Shown here: one piece after another, positions 41,813 to 51,345 of the stretch | How positions within the stretch are numbered: position 1 is the first letter of the stretch | How the letters are laid out: each line of letters starts with the position of its first letter | NCBI GenBank assembly: GCA_036489315.1 | Contig: DASXFZ010000057.1 | Span: 1 to 64,000, forward strand | DNA from: Candidatus Cybelea sp. | GTDB taxonomy: Bacteria; Vulcanimicrobiota; Vulcanimicrobiia; Vulcanimicrobiales; Vulcanimicrobiaceae | DNA length: 64,000 nucleotides | Direction: 5' to 3' | Program-made: the position numbers and the translations under genes | Notes under the pieces: generated by a model | Told to the model about the DNA's origin: nothing | Database searches by the model: none | Seen by the model: only the letters and a program-made list of their open reading frames with translations

Positions 41813-42025
41813 TTACCGCCTGGACACGAGGACGACCGAATGGCCGGCATGTTCGTCGAGAAATGCGAGGCCTTCCATCATCCAGGAATCAAGCCCGTCG
41901 TTCGAGTGCTTCGCGACCTCGCGCGCGACGTGCGGGCGATCTTTGAGCCAACGCAACTCACTGCGCGTCGTCGTCGGAAAGACGGCAACCTCGCAGTCCT
42001 CACATTGGTAACCGTACTGCGCTAT
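41813..42025 (-). CDS. Possible small CxxC protein without a canonical start
   Basis: The minus strand carries an open frame of about 70 codons reading QYGYQCEDCEVAVF, then RWLKDRPHVAREVAKHSNDG and ending HAGHSVVLVSRR before TAA at 41813. It looks protein-like (CxxC pair, amphipathic helices, GC-biased third positions), but no ATG, GTG or TTG precedes the CxxC block. The only start-like triplet in place is ATA at 42025-42023, overlapping the upstream stop as ATAG. Either a rare ATA start, a degraded gene, or chance. The stretch 41710-42021 holds nothing else but the terminator. Confidence 0.35.
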   Translation of the reverse strand: MAQYGYQCEDCEVAVFPTTTRSELRWLKDRPHVAREVAKHSNDGLDSWMMEGLAFLDEHAGHSVVLVSRR

Positions 42026-42798
42026 GTTTTGGCCATCGTGTCGGAGACAAGCTGCAGCGTTGTCTGGTAGATCGTCGTCGAGGTTCCCTGAACACCGTTG
42101 TCGTGGCGCTGCGTGACGTACTCGTCTACGGAGGTCGGGACGGCCTTGCCCGTATCGTAGCTGATCTTCGATTGGACGTCGGTCGTCAAGCTGCCGCCGT
42201 GCGCCTGACGGAGCTTTTTCGTCTCCGAAATTTGCATGGCGCCGTTGTTGTTGCTAAGGATTGTATAATCCGCGGTCGCGCTGACCGGGCCGGCGTCTTG
42301 CGAGATCTGCCAGTGCTTATTCTTATCGAGTTGGTTGGGATCGATGAACTTCGAGCCTAGGAACCGGAGCAGCGTGTACTCTTCAGTATAGACCGTCTTA
42401 TTCGGGTCGCACATGACTTGCGTGTTGCCGTACACGATGCACGTGGCCGCCGGCGCTCGGCGAATCTGCTCCCCGGCCTCGCTAATCGTCACCACTTGGC
42501 CGCGGTCGGCCTGCGGTTTGCCGACGATCTGGACGGTCATCGTGCCTTTGTCGTTGAGCGAGCCGCCGTAGTGGCTGATGCCGTTTGATTGCGCAAGATC
42601 GTTTCCGTTTCCATTCGGCGCACCGTATGCTTCGGCCGGATTGGCGTCGTCGCGAGCATTGATGTTCTGATTCGCGCTATAGGTAAAATTATACACCAGG
42701 GTTGTCGGGCTATCGGCGTGAGCCGCAACGGCCAAAGACGCGAACATTACCGTAAAAGTAGCAGAAAGAATCGAGAAAAGACGCGTTGCTTTGAACAT
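42022..42798 (-). CDS. Secreted protein of unknown function
   Basis: 258 residues from ATG 42798 (AAGGAGG 6 bp upstream). A signal peptide ends near residue 30 (AVAAHA). The mature part is beta-rich: LVYNFTYSANQNINARDD, GQVVTISEAGEQI, two Cys (CIVYGNTQVMC) likely forming a disulphide, and many polar repeats. I do not recognise the fold. It lies 30 bp downstream of another secreted unknown and in line with the TonB receptor gene, suggesting an envelope role. Confidence 0.6.
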   Translation of the reverse strand: MFKATRLFSILSATFTVMFASLAVAAHADSPTTLVYNFTYSANQNINARDDANPAEAYGAPNGNGNDLAQSNGISHYGGSLNDKGTMTVQIVGKPQADRGQVVTISEAGEQIRRAPAATCIVYGNTQVMCDPNKTVYTEEYTLLRFLGSKFIDPNQLDKNKHWQISQDAGPVSATADYTILSNNNGAMQISETKKLRQAHGGSLTTDVQSKISYDTGKAVPTSVDEYVTQRHDNGVQGTSTTIYQTTLQLVSDTMAKT

Positions 42799-42827
42799 AG
42801 CAACCTCCTTACGTAGAGCTAGGGTCG

Positions 42828-43655
42828 TTACTTTGGGCACTGGCCGATCGCGGCTGTCAACGTGCTTCCGGCGTCGTCTTCCTTCTTCTGCGTCTCCGAA
42901 ATCACCCAGTGCAGCCCCGTCATGATGTTGTTGAGCGGATTGTAGCCCACGGCGAGCCCGGGGACCGTCGTTACGTCGAAGTTGTACGGATTCTGCGAAA
43001 GCCCGGGCGTGTTTGGATCTTGCCACGGGTTCGGCGTCGCCTGCACCATTTGGTACGACGTATTCGAACCTTGAATCGAGCTGAGGTACTCCTCGCCGGC
43101 GTGCTGTATCTCACCCATCTGCTGCGTCGCGACGAAGCCGTTGATGATGTCGAGCGAGGCGCTCTGATAGGCGATCGTGTCGAGTAGCTGATCCTTGATC
43201 TTCTTCAAGGTCGCGTCGTCGGCCGGATTGCCGGTCGGCTCGATCAGCTTTACGCTGTCGAGCAGCGTCTGGGCCGTGATCAAGTTTTTCGCGATTGGAA
43301 GCACCAGGTACGACATCTGCTGCAGCGCCATGCTCGTTTCGGGCGTCTGATTGTTCATCGAGTCGTTCATGGGGGGCGCGCCGTTTGAATATTGTTGAGC
43401 GGCGGTACCCCCAGTGAGCGTGCCGCGCTGGTAGCGTTTGAACAGCGGCGGGCTTTTGGCGATCTTCGCATCGTTCTGTAAAATCAAGGCGACCGCCGGC
43501 TGCACGCGCTCGTGCAGGCGTGCGCACAGCGCCGTCGTCACGATGTGATAGATCTCCGGCGGCGGGGTTGCCGCAGCGCCGTCGGAGCGCGCCGGCAACG
43601 GAAGGAAGCTGGCGCTCGTTAGAGCGCCGATCACAAGCAAAAGCCACCGTTTCAT
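42828..43655 (-). CDS. Secreted protein of unknown function
   Basis: 275 residues with a signal peptide (MKRWLLLVIGALTSASFLPL, cleaved near 24). The mature chain is largely helical (ALILQNDAKIAKSPPLFKRY, NLITAQTLLDSVKLIEP), with a Tyr/Asn-rich C-terminus and a terminal QCPK. No family recognised. A terminator separates it from the receptor gene, so partial readthrough or its own promoter must drive it. Confidence 0.6.
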   Translation of the reverse strand: MKRWLLLVIGALTSASFLPLPARSDGAAATPPPEIYHIVTTALCARLHERVQPAVALILQNDAKIAKSPPLFKRYQRGTLTGGTAAQQYSNGAPPMNDSMNNQTPETSMALQQMSYLVLPIAKNLITAQTLLDSVKLIEPTGNPADDATLKKIKDQLLDTIAYQSASLDIINGFVATQQMGEIQHAGEEYLSSIQGSNTSYQMVQATPNPWQDPNTPGLSQNPYNFDVTTVPGLAVGYNPLNNIMTGLHWVISETQKKEDDAGSTLTAAIGQCPK

Positions 43656-43701
43656 CTCTCAGTAATTTTTCGCATGTGCGGTCGCCGAGCCTGCTGCGGA
43701 G

Positions 43702-43734
43702 AAAAAGAGCGGGATCCGTTGCCGGATCCCGCTC
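43702..43734 (-). terminator. Intrinsic terminator after the TonB receptor gene
   Basis: On the minus strand a 12-bp perfect stem GAGCGGGATCCG / CGGATCCCGCTC with a 4-base loop is followed by TTTTTCTCC. It lies 32 bp past the receptor stop at 43766. Confidence 0.85.
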
Positions 43735-43765
43735 GGGGTTCGCTACGTGGGCGCCAAGTGAATCG

Positions 43766-46700
43766 TTAGATTCGCACCTGCGCGTTGACGTAGAGGTTGA
43801 TCGGCGGCGGACCGCCTCCGATCGCACCGTTACTGAGCCCACTCGGCGAGTAGCTCTGCGTGTACAACGGATGCACTTTGTTGTTCGCGGCAAAGTCGAA
43901 CATGCTCGTGCCGTTATAGAAGTTGCTCGGATAGATCGTGCTATTGAGCGGGCCGCCGGCTGCGGCATAACCGCACACCGCCGCGCCCGGCTGATAGTAC
44001 GACGTCCACGGCTCCGACGTTCCGCCGAAGCAGGTGTGGAACAGATCCGAGCCGAGCAGAGTCAGCTTGATCCGAGGGCTGATGTCGTAGGAGACCTGCA
44101 GGTTGCCGACGATCACCGACGGGTTCTGATACGAATCCATCGAGAAGATGCCGGACTGCGGGTTGGGGATGTAGAGGTAGCTGAACTGACCCGTGCCGGG
44201 CGAGGTAGACGTGAGGTAGTTGCACTGCAACGGGTTAGTTTTGGGGGAGAGCTTGGTGATCCCCGAACCGACCGAGTTCAGCTGGCAGGAGCGCGGGTCC
44301 TGACCGGCCACGTCGAGCGGACTGCCGTAGTAGCCGCCCGTCTGGAAGACGAAGCTTGGCGTGATCGCCAGCTTGTCGTGCCGCCAGTTCAAGATCAGCG
44401 ACGAGGTGATCGGCGAGATGTAGCTGGTATCTCCAGCAAACAGGTTCGGCGCGATCGCGGTCGTGAACGGGTTATACCAGCCGTTCGGATCGAGCAGTCC
44501 CTGCGCGGGCTTGTTGTAGTAGGGGTTGGCGATCACGTCGCAATACACCGGTCCGCCGCTTGTGCTGGTAGTTGCGCAAACGACCGGTTTCGCGTTGCAC
44601 GACACCGGAACGCCGCCACCGCCGAGCGTCTTGATCTGATAGCACTTCGCGCCGCCGCCGGATTTGGTCAGCTGGTTGTAGGCGGTGATCGCCTGATTGA
44701 GCGGACTGATTTCGTTGCCGATAACGCCGCCCGTCGAGAGCGACTCGTTCTGGAACTGCACCTTCGAGTTGGTGTACGTAAACGAGAAGACCCCCGAGAG
44801 CCCGTTGCGGCTGAAGTCACCCTTGTTGAACTGGAACTCCGCGCCGTAGTCGCGATTAACGCCGACCGGAACCTGCGTTACGAAGCCGGCTCCGATGAAC
44901 GTCTGCTGCTGCCACTGGTTGACCCACGTATAGAACGGCGTGATCTTGAAGCTCATGTCCGTTCCGCGGAGATGCTGTTCCAGCGAGAGGTCGTACTGCG
45001 CCGACGAGATGCCCGGAATCGGGTGGAACGGCGAGTAGAACCCGAGGTTCATCATGTTGTTCCAAAGCGACCGGCTGTCGCCCGAAGTGTTCGAGTACTG
45101 GACGGACGCGGTGATCGGGGGCTGCGTGTAGCGGCCGGCCGAGGCGCGCAGCACCGTGTCAGGCGACATCGTGTACGTCGCCGAGAAACGCGGCTGCCAG
45201 TAGTCGAGCGAGTACGAGCTCGGCGAGGTCGCCGAGAAGTTCGGCGCCTGGACGCCGTCCTGGACCTTGCCGTTGGGATGGACCCAGCCGGTGTGCGGGC
45301 CAGTGGGATTCAAGACTGTCGCCGCCTTATTGCAGTCGCCGTTGACGTACTCCGCGGCGGCGGGCGGGGGAACGCCCGGAGGAAGCGCCGCCGTCAGTAC
45401 CTGGTTCGTTGATGCTTGCACGCAGGTGTAGTTGGCTGTCTGTGCGGCAAAGAAGGAGTTGGCAGCGTTGTTTGTATCGCCCAGGTCGTACGTGAAGTTA
45501 TCGTACCGAACCGAGGCGTTGAGCAAGAACTTGTCGTTGGGGCGGAACTGATCGCCGAGCGAAAAGTTCGTGAACCGCGGGCTGACCGTGTTGTAAGTAG
45601 CGGTCTGGTTTCCGTTCCACAGCGTGTCCCAGCCGGCGCCCTTCGGGCCGCCGAATCCGGTCGGTCCGTTGATGGCGTTGCTGATCCAGGTTGGGTGAAC
45701 GGTGCCTCCGGCGCCGCTGTTGATATTGGTATCGTAGTAGGTGCTGACGATGCAAGGTACCGACTGGGGCTTGCCGCCGGTGGTCGGGACCGGATTATAG
45801 CATTTGTTGCCTTGCATGTAACCGATCGGCGAGCAGCCACTGCCGCTCAAGCAGTTCGCGAACGCCGAGCTGTTGTTGGTGCGAATGACCGAAGCGGTCG
45901 TATAGTTGCCGTCGGCCGTGAGCAGGTTTTCGGAATTGAGCTGGTCTTGGAAGTCCAGCGCGCCGCCGGCCGTATGCGTGAATAGCTGATATTCCGCGGT
46001 CGGAACAGAGGGAACTTCTTCTTCGGTCGCACCGAAGATCGGCGCCTCTTGCAGCCAGTCGGAGTAGAAGCTGTAGGCGTACGCCCGCAGATAGGCCGAT
46101 TGGCTGAGCGCGTAGGTGTATTGCAGCTTCACGATGCCCGAATCGTTCGAGACAACGTTGATGCTGTTATCGAACAGCGGGATCGGGCCTTGGAACGCGT
46201 GCGAAGGCGTGCCCGGCGCGAAATAAAGCCCCGGAGCCTTGAAGCTCGTAGCGCTGTTCGCGATCCGGGTGCCGAACGGCAAGTTGTACGCGACATTATC
46301 GCCGTACGGTTGGTAGTAATGGCCCGGCTGTTGCTGGCACGAATAGGCCGTAACGTTTGCCCACGGCACAACGACGTTGTTGCCGCAGACCGGCGCGCCG
46401 TAAGGTTCGGCGGCCAAAGCCCAAGAGTACTGTTGGTAACTGGTGCCGATGTCGTTTGGCGATTGGTAGAAGTAGTTGTTGAGCGCCGAGCCGCTCCACA
46501 GGAACTGCACGTCGTCGCGCAGCCCGTTGGCTTTCGGGATGCCCATGTGCAGGTTGATCACGTCCTCGCGATCGGTGATCTGCTGCGGGGAGGCCGAGAG
46601 GCCGCTATAGTACGACCAGCATCCGGCGCCGCCGACCTGGTTGCTAGGCGGGCCGCCGATCGGGCACGAGGGCTTGACGCCCTGCGCGTTTGGAGTCGTC

Positions 46701-47689
46701 GGCCAGTAACCGATGCCTGCGCCAAGCGTGGCGCCTGCAAACTCACCGCCCGGCGTCATGTAGCCGGCGCCGTTATTGTTGTCGAGGACGCGGTAGTCTT
46801 GATTGTAGCCGCTCAGGCCGACGTAGTAGCTGAAGGTCCGATCGGGCGTGGAGCCGCCGATCTCGACCTGGGCTTGGTGGTAGTATGTCGGCGTACCGAT
46901 GCCGAGGTTCGCGGTTGCGAAGCCCGGGAAGGTGCCGGTCTTGATGACTTGGTTGATGAACCCGGCGGTGCCGGCCGAAGCGACCGATGACGGGCCGCCG
47001 CCCGTATATACCTGCAGCTCCGAGAGGCCGAGTGAAGACTCGGTCGAGGAGTTGTAGTTGTCGAAGGCGCGGTTGACCGGAATACCGTCGTACTCGTAGG
47101 CGGTATAGTAGGAGTTCTGGCCGCGGACGTACGCGGCGTTGAAATCCCAACCCATACCGCCGGCCGAGACCTGGACGCCGGGGATCGAACCCATCGCCGA
47201 GTAGGCGTTGTTCAGGTTACCGCCGCCGCCAAGGGCGGCCGCGGCTGAGGCTTGGGCAGCGTTAACGCTGTACAAGTCGGAGCCGACGCCCGATTTCACG
47301 AGCGAGCTCCCCGATTGCGCGGTGACGCGACCGATGGTGATGAGCGCCTTGCTCAAAGTATATGAAACCTGCTGCGTCTGGTCCGCGAAGACCACGATGC
47401 CAGGTATTGAAGTGGGTTGATACGTTGCTTTGCTAAGGTTGATCGTATACGTATCGGGGGTCAGCGATAAAATCGTAAAGTGACCGCCCGAATCCGTCGT
47501 TGCGGCTCGAGTCTCAGAGGGAGCGACAGCTTGTACTCGCACACCGGCAAGTGGATTGCCGCTCGGATCCTTGACCACACCCGAGATGTTACCGGTAACG
47601 CCTGCCAGTGCCCATGTTCCCTGGCTGAGGAACGCTACGAGTAGTCCCACGGCTATGACCGCACGACGGAGGGTTGGTTGTGAACTCAT
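43766..47689 (-). CDS. TonB-dependent receptor with N-terminal carboxypeptidase-regulatory-like domain
   Basis: 1307 residues. Signal peptide 1-29, then a CarboxypepD_reg-like beta domain (ISGVVKDPSGNPLAGVRVQA ... FTILSLTPDTYTINL) near 33-105. A plug-like region follows (GSIPGVQVSAGGMGWDFNAA, YVRGQNSYYTAYEYDGIPVN), then a large beta-barrel of about 1000 residues ending in NLYVNAQVRI. These outer-membrane channels import large or scarce substrates with TonB energy. No TonB, ExbB or ExbD gene is in the window. GC is slightly lower than in neighbouring housekeeping genes. The ligand is not inferable. Confidence 0.88.
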   Translation of the reverse strand: MSSQPTLRRAVIAVGLLVAFLSQGTWALAGVTGNISGVVKDPSGNPLAGVRVQAVAPSETRAATTDSGGHFTILSLTPDTYTINLSKATYQPTSIPGIVVFADQTQQVSYTLSKALITIGRVTAQSGSSLVKSGVGSDLYSVNAAQASAAAALGGGGNLNNAYSAMGSIPGVQVSAGGMGWDFNAAYVRGQNSYYTAYEYDGIPVNRAFDNYNSSTESSLGLSELQVYTGGGPSSVASAGTAGFINQVIKTGTFPGFATANLGIGTPTYYHQAQVEIGGSTPDRTFSYYVGLSGYNQDYRVLDNNNGAGYMTPGGEFAGATLGAGIGYWPTTPNAQGVKPSCPIGGPPSNQVGGAGCWSYYSGLSASPQQITDREDVINLHMGIPKANGLRDDVQFLWSGSALNNYFYQSPNDIGTSYQQYSWALAAEPYGAPVCGNNVVVPWANVTAYSCQQQPGHYYQPYGDNVAYNLPFGTRIANSATSFKAPGLYFAPGTPSHAFQGPIPLFDNSINVVSNDSGIVKLQYTYALSQSAYLRAYAYSFYSDWLQEAPIFGATEEEVPSVPTAEYQLFTHTAGGALDFQDQLNSENLLTADGNYTTASVIRTNNSSAFANCLSGSGCSPIGYMQGNKCYNPVPTTGGKPQSVPCIVSTYYDTNINSGAGGTVHPTWISNAINGPTGFGGPKGAGWDTLWNGNQTATYNTVSPRFTNFSLGDQFRPNDKFLLNASVRYDNFTYDLGDTNNAANSFFAAQTANYTCVQASTNQVLTAALPPGVPPPAAAEYVNGDCNKAATVLNPTGPHTGWVHPNGKVQDGVQAPNFSATSPSSYSLDYWQPRFSATYTMSPDTVLRASAGRYTQPPITASVQYSNTSGDSRSLWNNMMNLGFYSPFHPIPGISSAQYDLSLEQHLRGTDMSFKITPFYTWVNQWQQQTFIGAGFVTQVPVGVNRDYGAEFQFNKGDFSRNGLSGVFSFTYTNSKVQFQNESLSTGGVIGNEISPLNQAITAYNQLTKSGGGAKCYQIKTLGGGGVPVSCNAKPVVCATTSTSGGPVYCDVIANPYYNKPAQGLLDPNGWYNPFTTAIAPNLFAGDTSYISPITSSLILNWRHDKLAITPSFVFQTGGYYGSPLDVAGQDPRSCQLNSVGSGITKLSPKTNPLQCNYLTSTSPGTGQFSYLYIPNPQSGIFSMDSYQNPSVIVGNLQVSYDISPRIKLTLLGSDLFHTCFGGTSEPWTSYYQPGAAVCGYAAAGGPLNSTIYPSNFYNGTSMFDFAANNKVHPLYTQSYSPSGLSNGAIGGGPPPINLYVNAQVRI

Positions 47690-47855
47690 TGTTCGTTAAA
47701 CCCTCTGTTTTGGTTGAGTGTCAAAACGCAGGTCGCCCTGCTTCCCATCGGCGCAATGCCTCAGGAACTTCACAGAGTGACCCACTGCGCCAAGGATTTC
47801 CTCAGGACCAGGTCGGTTCCTTTAGCCGCCCTTAAGGGAAGGGGGCCTCGGGAGG
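47690..47855 (-). other. Folded leader of the TonB receptor gene (possible cis-regulatory RNA)
   Basis: 166 bp between sucD and the receptor, read on the minus strand as the receptor leader. Self-complementary parts include GGCGCA (47786-47791) with TGCGCC (47750-47755) enclosing an AGTG/CACT hairpin, and GCAGG/CCTGC (47728-47741). I could not fit it to cobalamin, c-di-GMP, c-di-AMP or glutamine riboswitch consensus. Could be a new leader element or only ordinary secondary structure. Confidence 0.3.
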
Positions 47856-48734
47856 CTACGCGTTAACGGCGAGCCGCTCGGCCAGCAAGCCGGGTATATC
47901 GGAGGGGCGCTCGGCAACCGGGACGCCGGCGGCGAGGAAGGCGGCGATCTTGCTCTGGGGGGTGCCGAAGTTCCCCGAGATGATCGCGCCGGCGTGTCCG
48001 AGCGATTTTCCCGGCGGAGCGTTGCGGCCGCCGACGAAGGCGACGACCGGCATCTCGGGGAGGTGCTCGGCAATGAAGGCCGCGGCGTCTTCTTCGTCCG
48101 AGCCCCCGATCTCGCCGCAGAGCACCAGGGCTTGCGTCTGCGGATCGTTCTTGAACTCACGCAGGCACTCGACGAAGGTCGTGCCGATGATCGGATCGCC
48201 GCCGACTCCCACGCAGGTCGATTGCCCGAACCCGGCGCGCGTCAGCAGGTCGACCACTTCGTAGGTCAGAGTCCCCGAGCGGGACATGACGCCGACGCTG
48301 CCTTCCTTAAAGACGTGCCCCGGCATGATGCCGACCAGGGCTTTCCCGGGCGATACGAGGCCCGGGCAGTTCGGCCCGATGATCCGCATGCCCGCGGTCG
48401 CGCCGACGACCTTCAACGTATCGTGCACGGGCACGCCCTCGGTGATGCAGACGGCAAGTCTTATTCCGGCATCGTACGCCTCGTAGAGCGCGTCGCCCGC
48501 AAACGGCGGCGGAACGAAGATGCACGAGTGGGTCGCGCCGGTCGCGTCGACGGCCTCTTTTACGGTGTCGAAAACCGGCAGTCCGTGCGGCGTTCGGCGG
48601 CCGCCCTTCCCCGGCGTGACGCCGCCGACGAGGTTCGTTCCGTACTTCACCATGCGATCGGTGTGATACGAGCCTTCGGCGCCGGTAATGCCTTGTACGA
48701 TAACGCGGCTGTTCTTATCTAAAAAGATCGACAT
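47856..48734 (-). CDS. sucD: Succinate-CoA ligase alpha subunit
   Basis: 292 residues. N-terminal CoA-binding Rossmann fold ([40 protein letters not shown]) and the C-terminal flavodoxin-like domain with the phosphohistidine segment [13 protein letters not shown] near residue 248. It makes succinyl-CoA/succinate with ATP or GTP in the TCA cycle. The sucC-sucD order and 8-bp gap are standard. Confidence 0.97.
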   Translation of the reverse strand: MSIFLDKNSRVIVQGITGAEGSYHTDRMVKYGTNLVGGVTPGKGGRRTPHGLPVFDTVKEAVDATGATHSCIFVPPPFAGDALYEAYDAGIRLAVCITEGVPVHDTLKVVGATAGMRIIGPNCPGLVSPGKALVGIMPGHVFKEGSVGVMSRSGTLTYEVVDLLTRAGFGQSTCVGVGGDPIIGTTFVECLREFKNDPQTQALVLCGEIGGSDEEDAAAFIAEHLPEMPVVAFVGGRNAPPGKSLGHAGAIISGNFGTPQSKIAAFLAAGVPVAERPSDIPGLLAERLAVNA

Positions 48735-48742
48735 CGTCTCTT

Positions 48743-49918
48743 TTAACCCTTCGCCTCGGCGGCGAGCCGCACGGCTTCGCGGGCACCTTCGTCCATCGTT
48801 TCGACGGGCGTCATCTTCGCCTCGGCCAGGATACGCCGCCCCTCTTCTTCGTTCGTGCCGGTCAAGCGAATCACCAGCGGTATCTTGCGCGAGGTCGTCT
48901 CACGCATCGCTTCGACGATCCCGCGCGCGACTTCGTCGCCGCGCGTGATCCCGCCGAAGATGTTGACGAAGAGGACCGTAGCGCCGGTATTATTGACGAC
49001 GAGTTCGTAGCAGTTGCGAACGCGCTGCGCGTTCGCCCCGCCGCCGACGTCGAGGAAGTTGGCAATCTTGCCGCCGGCGTTGCTCACGGCGTCCATTGTG
49101 GCCATCGCCAAGCCCGCGCCGTTGGCCATCGTGCCGACGTCGCCGGGAAACCTGCGAAAGTTGCGGATTCCGACGCCGGCACCCGAGGCGAACAGTTCAT
49201 CCTCTTCGAGCGGCAGCACCGAATGCCACTGGCCGAACTCCGGATTCCTGAACAACCCGTCGTCGTCAAGCTCGACTTTGGCGTCGGAGGCGACGACCCG
49301 CCCGTCGGCAGTCAGTGCCAGCGGATTGATCTCGACAAGTTTTGCGCCGTAGGCGAAAAATGCTTCGTAGAGCGCGCCCGCGATCGCCGGAAACTCTTTG
49401 CGATAGCCGGGATCGAGCTGCGCCGCGAAGGCGAGCTCGCGTCCGATGAACGGCGAATACCCGATCGTCGTATCGACGTAAAACTTGGCTATCGATTCAG
49501 GATGCTCCGAAGAGACTTCCTCGATCTCCATGCCGCCGTAACGGCTGACGATGAAGACCGGGCGCCGTGCGGCGCGATCGATCGCGATCGCGCAGTACGC
49601 CTCTTTAGCGATCTCGAGGCGCTCTTCGACGAGAAGCGATTTTATCGGCTCGCCGTTTGGGTTCTGCCGGTTCGGCGGCATCGGCGTCGCCATGATCTCC
49701 TGCGCGACGCTGCGGCCTTTCGCCGCGTCGCCGGCCATCTTGATTTTGCCGGCCTTACCCCGGCCGCCCATCAAAACTTGCGCTTTGACGACCCACTCGC
49801 CGGGCGTCCGTTCGATGAACTCGGCGACCTCCGCGGGTGTGTGCGCGTGCGCGCTGCGGGGCACGGCGATGCCGGCGCGCCGGAAGAGCTCCTTGCCTTG
49901 ATACTCCATCAGATTCAT
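48743..49918 (-). CDS. sucC: Succinate-CoA ligase beta subunit
   Basis: 391 residues. N-terminal ATP-grasp (NLMEYQGKELFRRAGIAVP, KAQVLMGGRGKAGKIK) and C-terminal domain with LDVGGGANAQRVRNCYELVV, VNIFGGITRGDEVARGIVEA and VIRLTGTNEEEGRRIL, as in SucC. Forms the heterodimer with SucD. Intact, usual length. Confidence 0.97.
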   Translation of the reverse strand: MNLMEYQGKELFRRAGIAVPRSAHAHTPAEVAEFIERTPGEWVVKAQVLMGGRGKAGKIKMAGDAAKGRSVAQEIMATPMPPNRQNPNGEPIKSLLVEERLEIAKEAYCAIAIDRAARRPVFIVSRYGGMEIEEVSSEHPESIAKFYVDTTIGYSPFIGRELAFAAQLDPGYRKEFPAIAGALYEAFFAYGAKLVEINPLALTADGRVVASDAKVELDDDGLFRNPEFGQWHSVLPLEEDELFASGAGVGIRNFRRFPGDVGTMANGAGLAMATMDAVSNAGGKIANFLDVGGGANAQRVRNCYELVVNNTGATVLFVNIFGGITRGDEVARGIVEAMRETTSRKIPLVIRLTGTNEEEGRRILAEAKMTPVETMDEGAREAVRLAAEAKG

Positions 49919-49975
49919 AGCGGGCCGAGAGGTTCGCGAACGCGCGCGTCCGGCCCCTTGCTATTTCTGTCGCAG

Positions 49976-51136
49976 TTAGTCGAGGCGGCCGAGCAGCGAG
50001 CGAGCGATGATGAGTTGCTGGATCTCCGAGGTTCCCTCGTAGATTTCGGTGATCTTCGCGTCGCGGTAGTGCCGTTCGACGGGGAACTCGGTCGTGTAGC
50101 CGTAGCCGCCGTGGATCTGCAGCGCTTCGGCCGCGTGTTTGCGGGCGGCGGTCGAGGCGAAAAGCTTTGCTTTGCTGGCGGCAATGGCAAACGGTTCGCC
50201 CGCATCGGCCAGCGAAGCGGCGCGGTAGGTAAGCATGCGCGCGGCATCGAGGTCCATCGCCATCTGCGCGATTTTGAACGAAATCCCCTCGAACGCACCG
50301 ATCGGCTTGCTGAACGCGACGCGCTCCTTCGCGAACTTCACCGATTCATCGAGGCACGCCGCGAGAATACCGATCGCTTGCGCCGCGATGCCGATGCGTC
50401 CGGCCGTCAACGCGGTCATCGCGTTGCCGAAGCCGGCGCCTTCGTCGCCGAGCAGAGCGTCTTGTGCGACGTGCACGTCGTCGAATGCGAGGTCGCAGGT
50501 ATTGCTGGTGTGGATTCCCAGCTTCTCGGTAACGCGCTCGACGCTGACGCCGGGCGACGAAGGCTCGACGAGAAACGCGCTGACCCCCTTCGCGCCCGGA
50601 CCGCCGGTGCGAAACATCCCCATGACGACGCCGGCGTAGCTGCCGCTCGTGCACCACTGCTTTCGGCCGTTCAGCACGTAGCCGCCCTCGCTGCGCTTGG
50701 CGGTCGCGCGCAACGCAGCCGCGTCCGAGCCCGCGTCGGATTCGGTAAGTGCGAAGCCGGCGATCACGTCGGCAGTCGCGAGCGCGGGCAGCCAACGCTC
50801 CCTCTGCTCGCGCATGCCCATCTTCAGAATCGCCGAACAGATCATCGAATGCACCGAGACGGTGACGGCGGTGCCGGCGTCGACGCGCGCCAGCTCTTCG
50901 ATCGCAAGCGCGTACGCGAGATACTCGGCCTCGACGCCGCCGTACTCTTCGGGGACGAGCATCCCCATGATTCCCGCTTGCGTCAGCTTGCCGTACAACT
51001 CGCGTGGAAAGACGTGCTCGCGATCCCATTGCTCGATGTGCGGCGCGATCTCGCGCTGCGCGATCTCGGCCGCCACCGCCCCGATCTGCCGCTGTTCGTC
51101 GCTGATTTCGAACTGCGCTCCCCTCGTCTCAATCAT
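49976..51136 (-). CDS. Acyl-CoA dehydrogenase
   Basis: 386 residues from ATG 51136 (TTG 51145 possible). Typical ACAD features: FALTESDAGSDAAALRATAK near 130, KQWCTSGSYAGVVMGM, the substrate-side LGIHTSNTCDLAFDDVHV, and the catalytic Glu in ITEIYEGTSEIQQLIIAR near 365. It introduces the 2,3-double bond in acyl-CoA using FAD. The thiolase beyond the adjacent repeat belongs to the same beta-oxidation or butanoate pathway. Confidence 0.95.
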   Translation of the reverse strand: MIETRGAQFEISDEQRQIGAVAAEIAQREIAPHIEQWDREHVFPRELYGKLTQAGIMGMLVPEEYGGVEAEYLAYALAIEELARVDAGTAVTVSVHSMICSAILKMGMREQRERWLPALATADVIAGFALTESDAGSDAAALRATAKRSEGGYVLNGRKQWCTSGSYAGVVMGMFRTGGPGAKGVSAFLVEPSSPGVSVERVTEKLGIHTSNTCDLAFDDVHVAQDALLGDEGAGFGNAMTALTAGRIGIAAQAIGILAACLDESVKFAKERVAFSKPIGAFEGISFKIAQMAMDLDAARMLTYRAASLADAGEPFAIAASKAKLFASTAARKHAAEALQIHGGYGYTTEFPVERHYRDAKITEIYEGTSEIQQLIIARSLLGRLD

Positions 51137-51183
51137 CGGCCGCAATTCGTATCTGCAAGCAGTTTGATTCCCGGTTCACCTCA

Positions 51184-51339
51184 GGATTTGAATCTCGGTG
51201 GATACTGCGGCTGAGGGGCCCGTGAAGGAGGAGCGGAGCCACAGATGGCGGGAGCGACGACGAACGGAGCAGCTTTTTTCGCCGGATGCGAAAAAAGCGA
51301 GCGTCCCAGCAGACGCGGTATGCACCGAGATTCAAATCC
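51184..51339. repeat. Inverted-repeat-bounded element, copy 2
   Basis: 156 bp bounded by 26-bp inverted repeats (51184-51209 and 51314-51339, about 24 of 26 matching, outer part GGATTTGAATCTCGGTG). The interior contains GGAGCGGAGCCACAGATGGCG near 51230, nearly the same core as in copy 1, and a TTTTTTCGC/GCGAAAAAA hairpin (about 51274-51297). It ends 6 bp from the thiolase stop. The outer repeats differ from copy 1; only the core is shared. Confidence 0.6.
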
Positions 51340-51345
51340 CTACAA

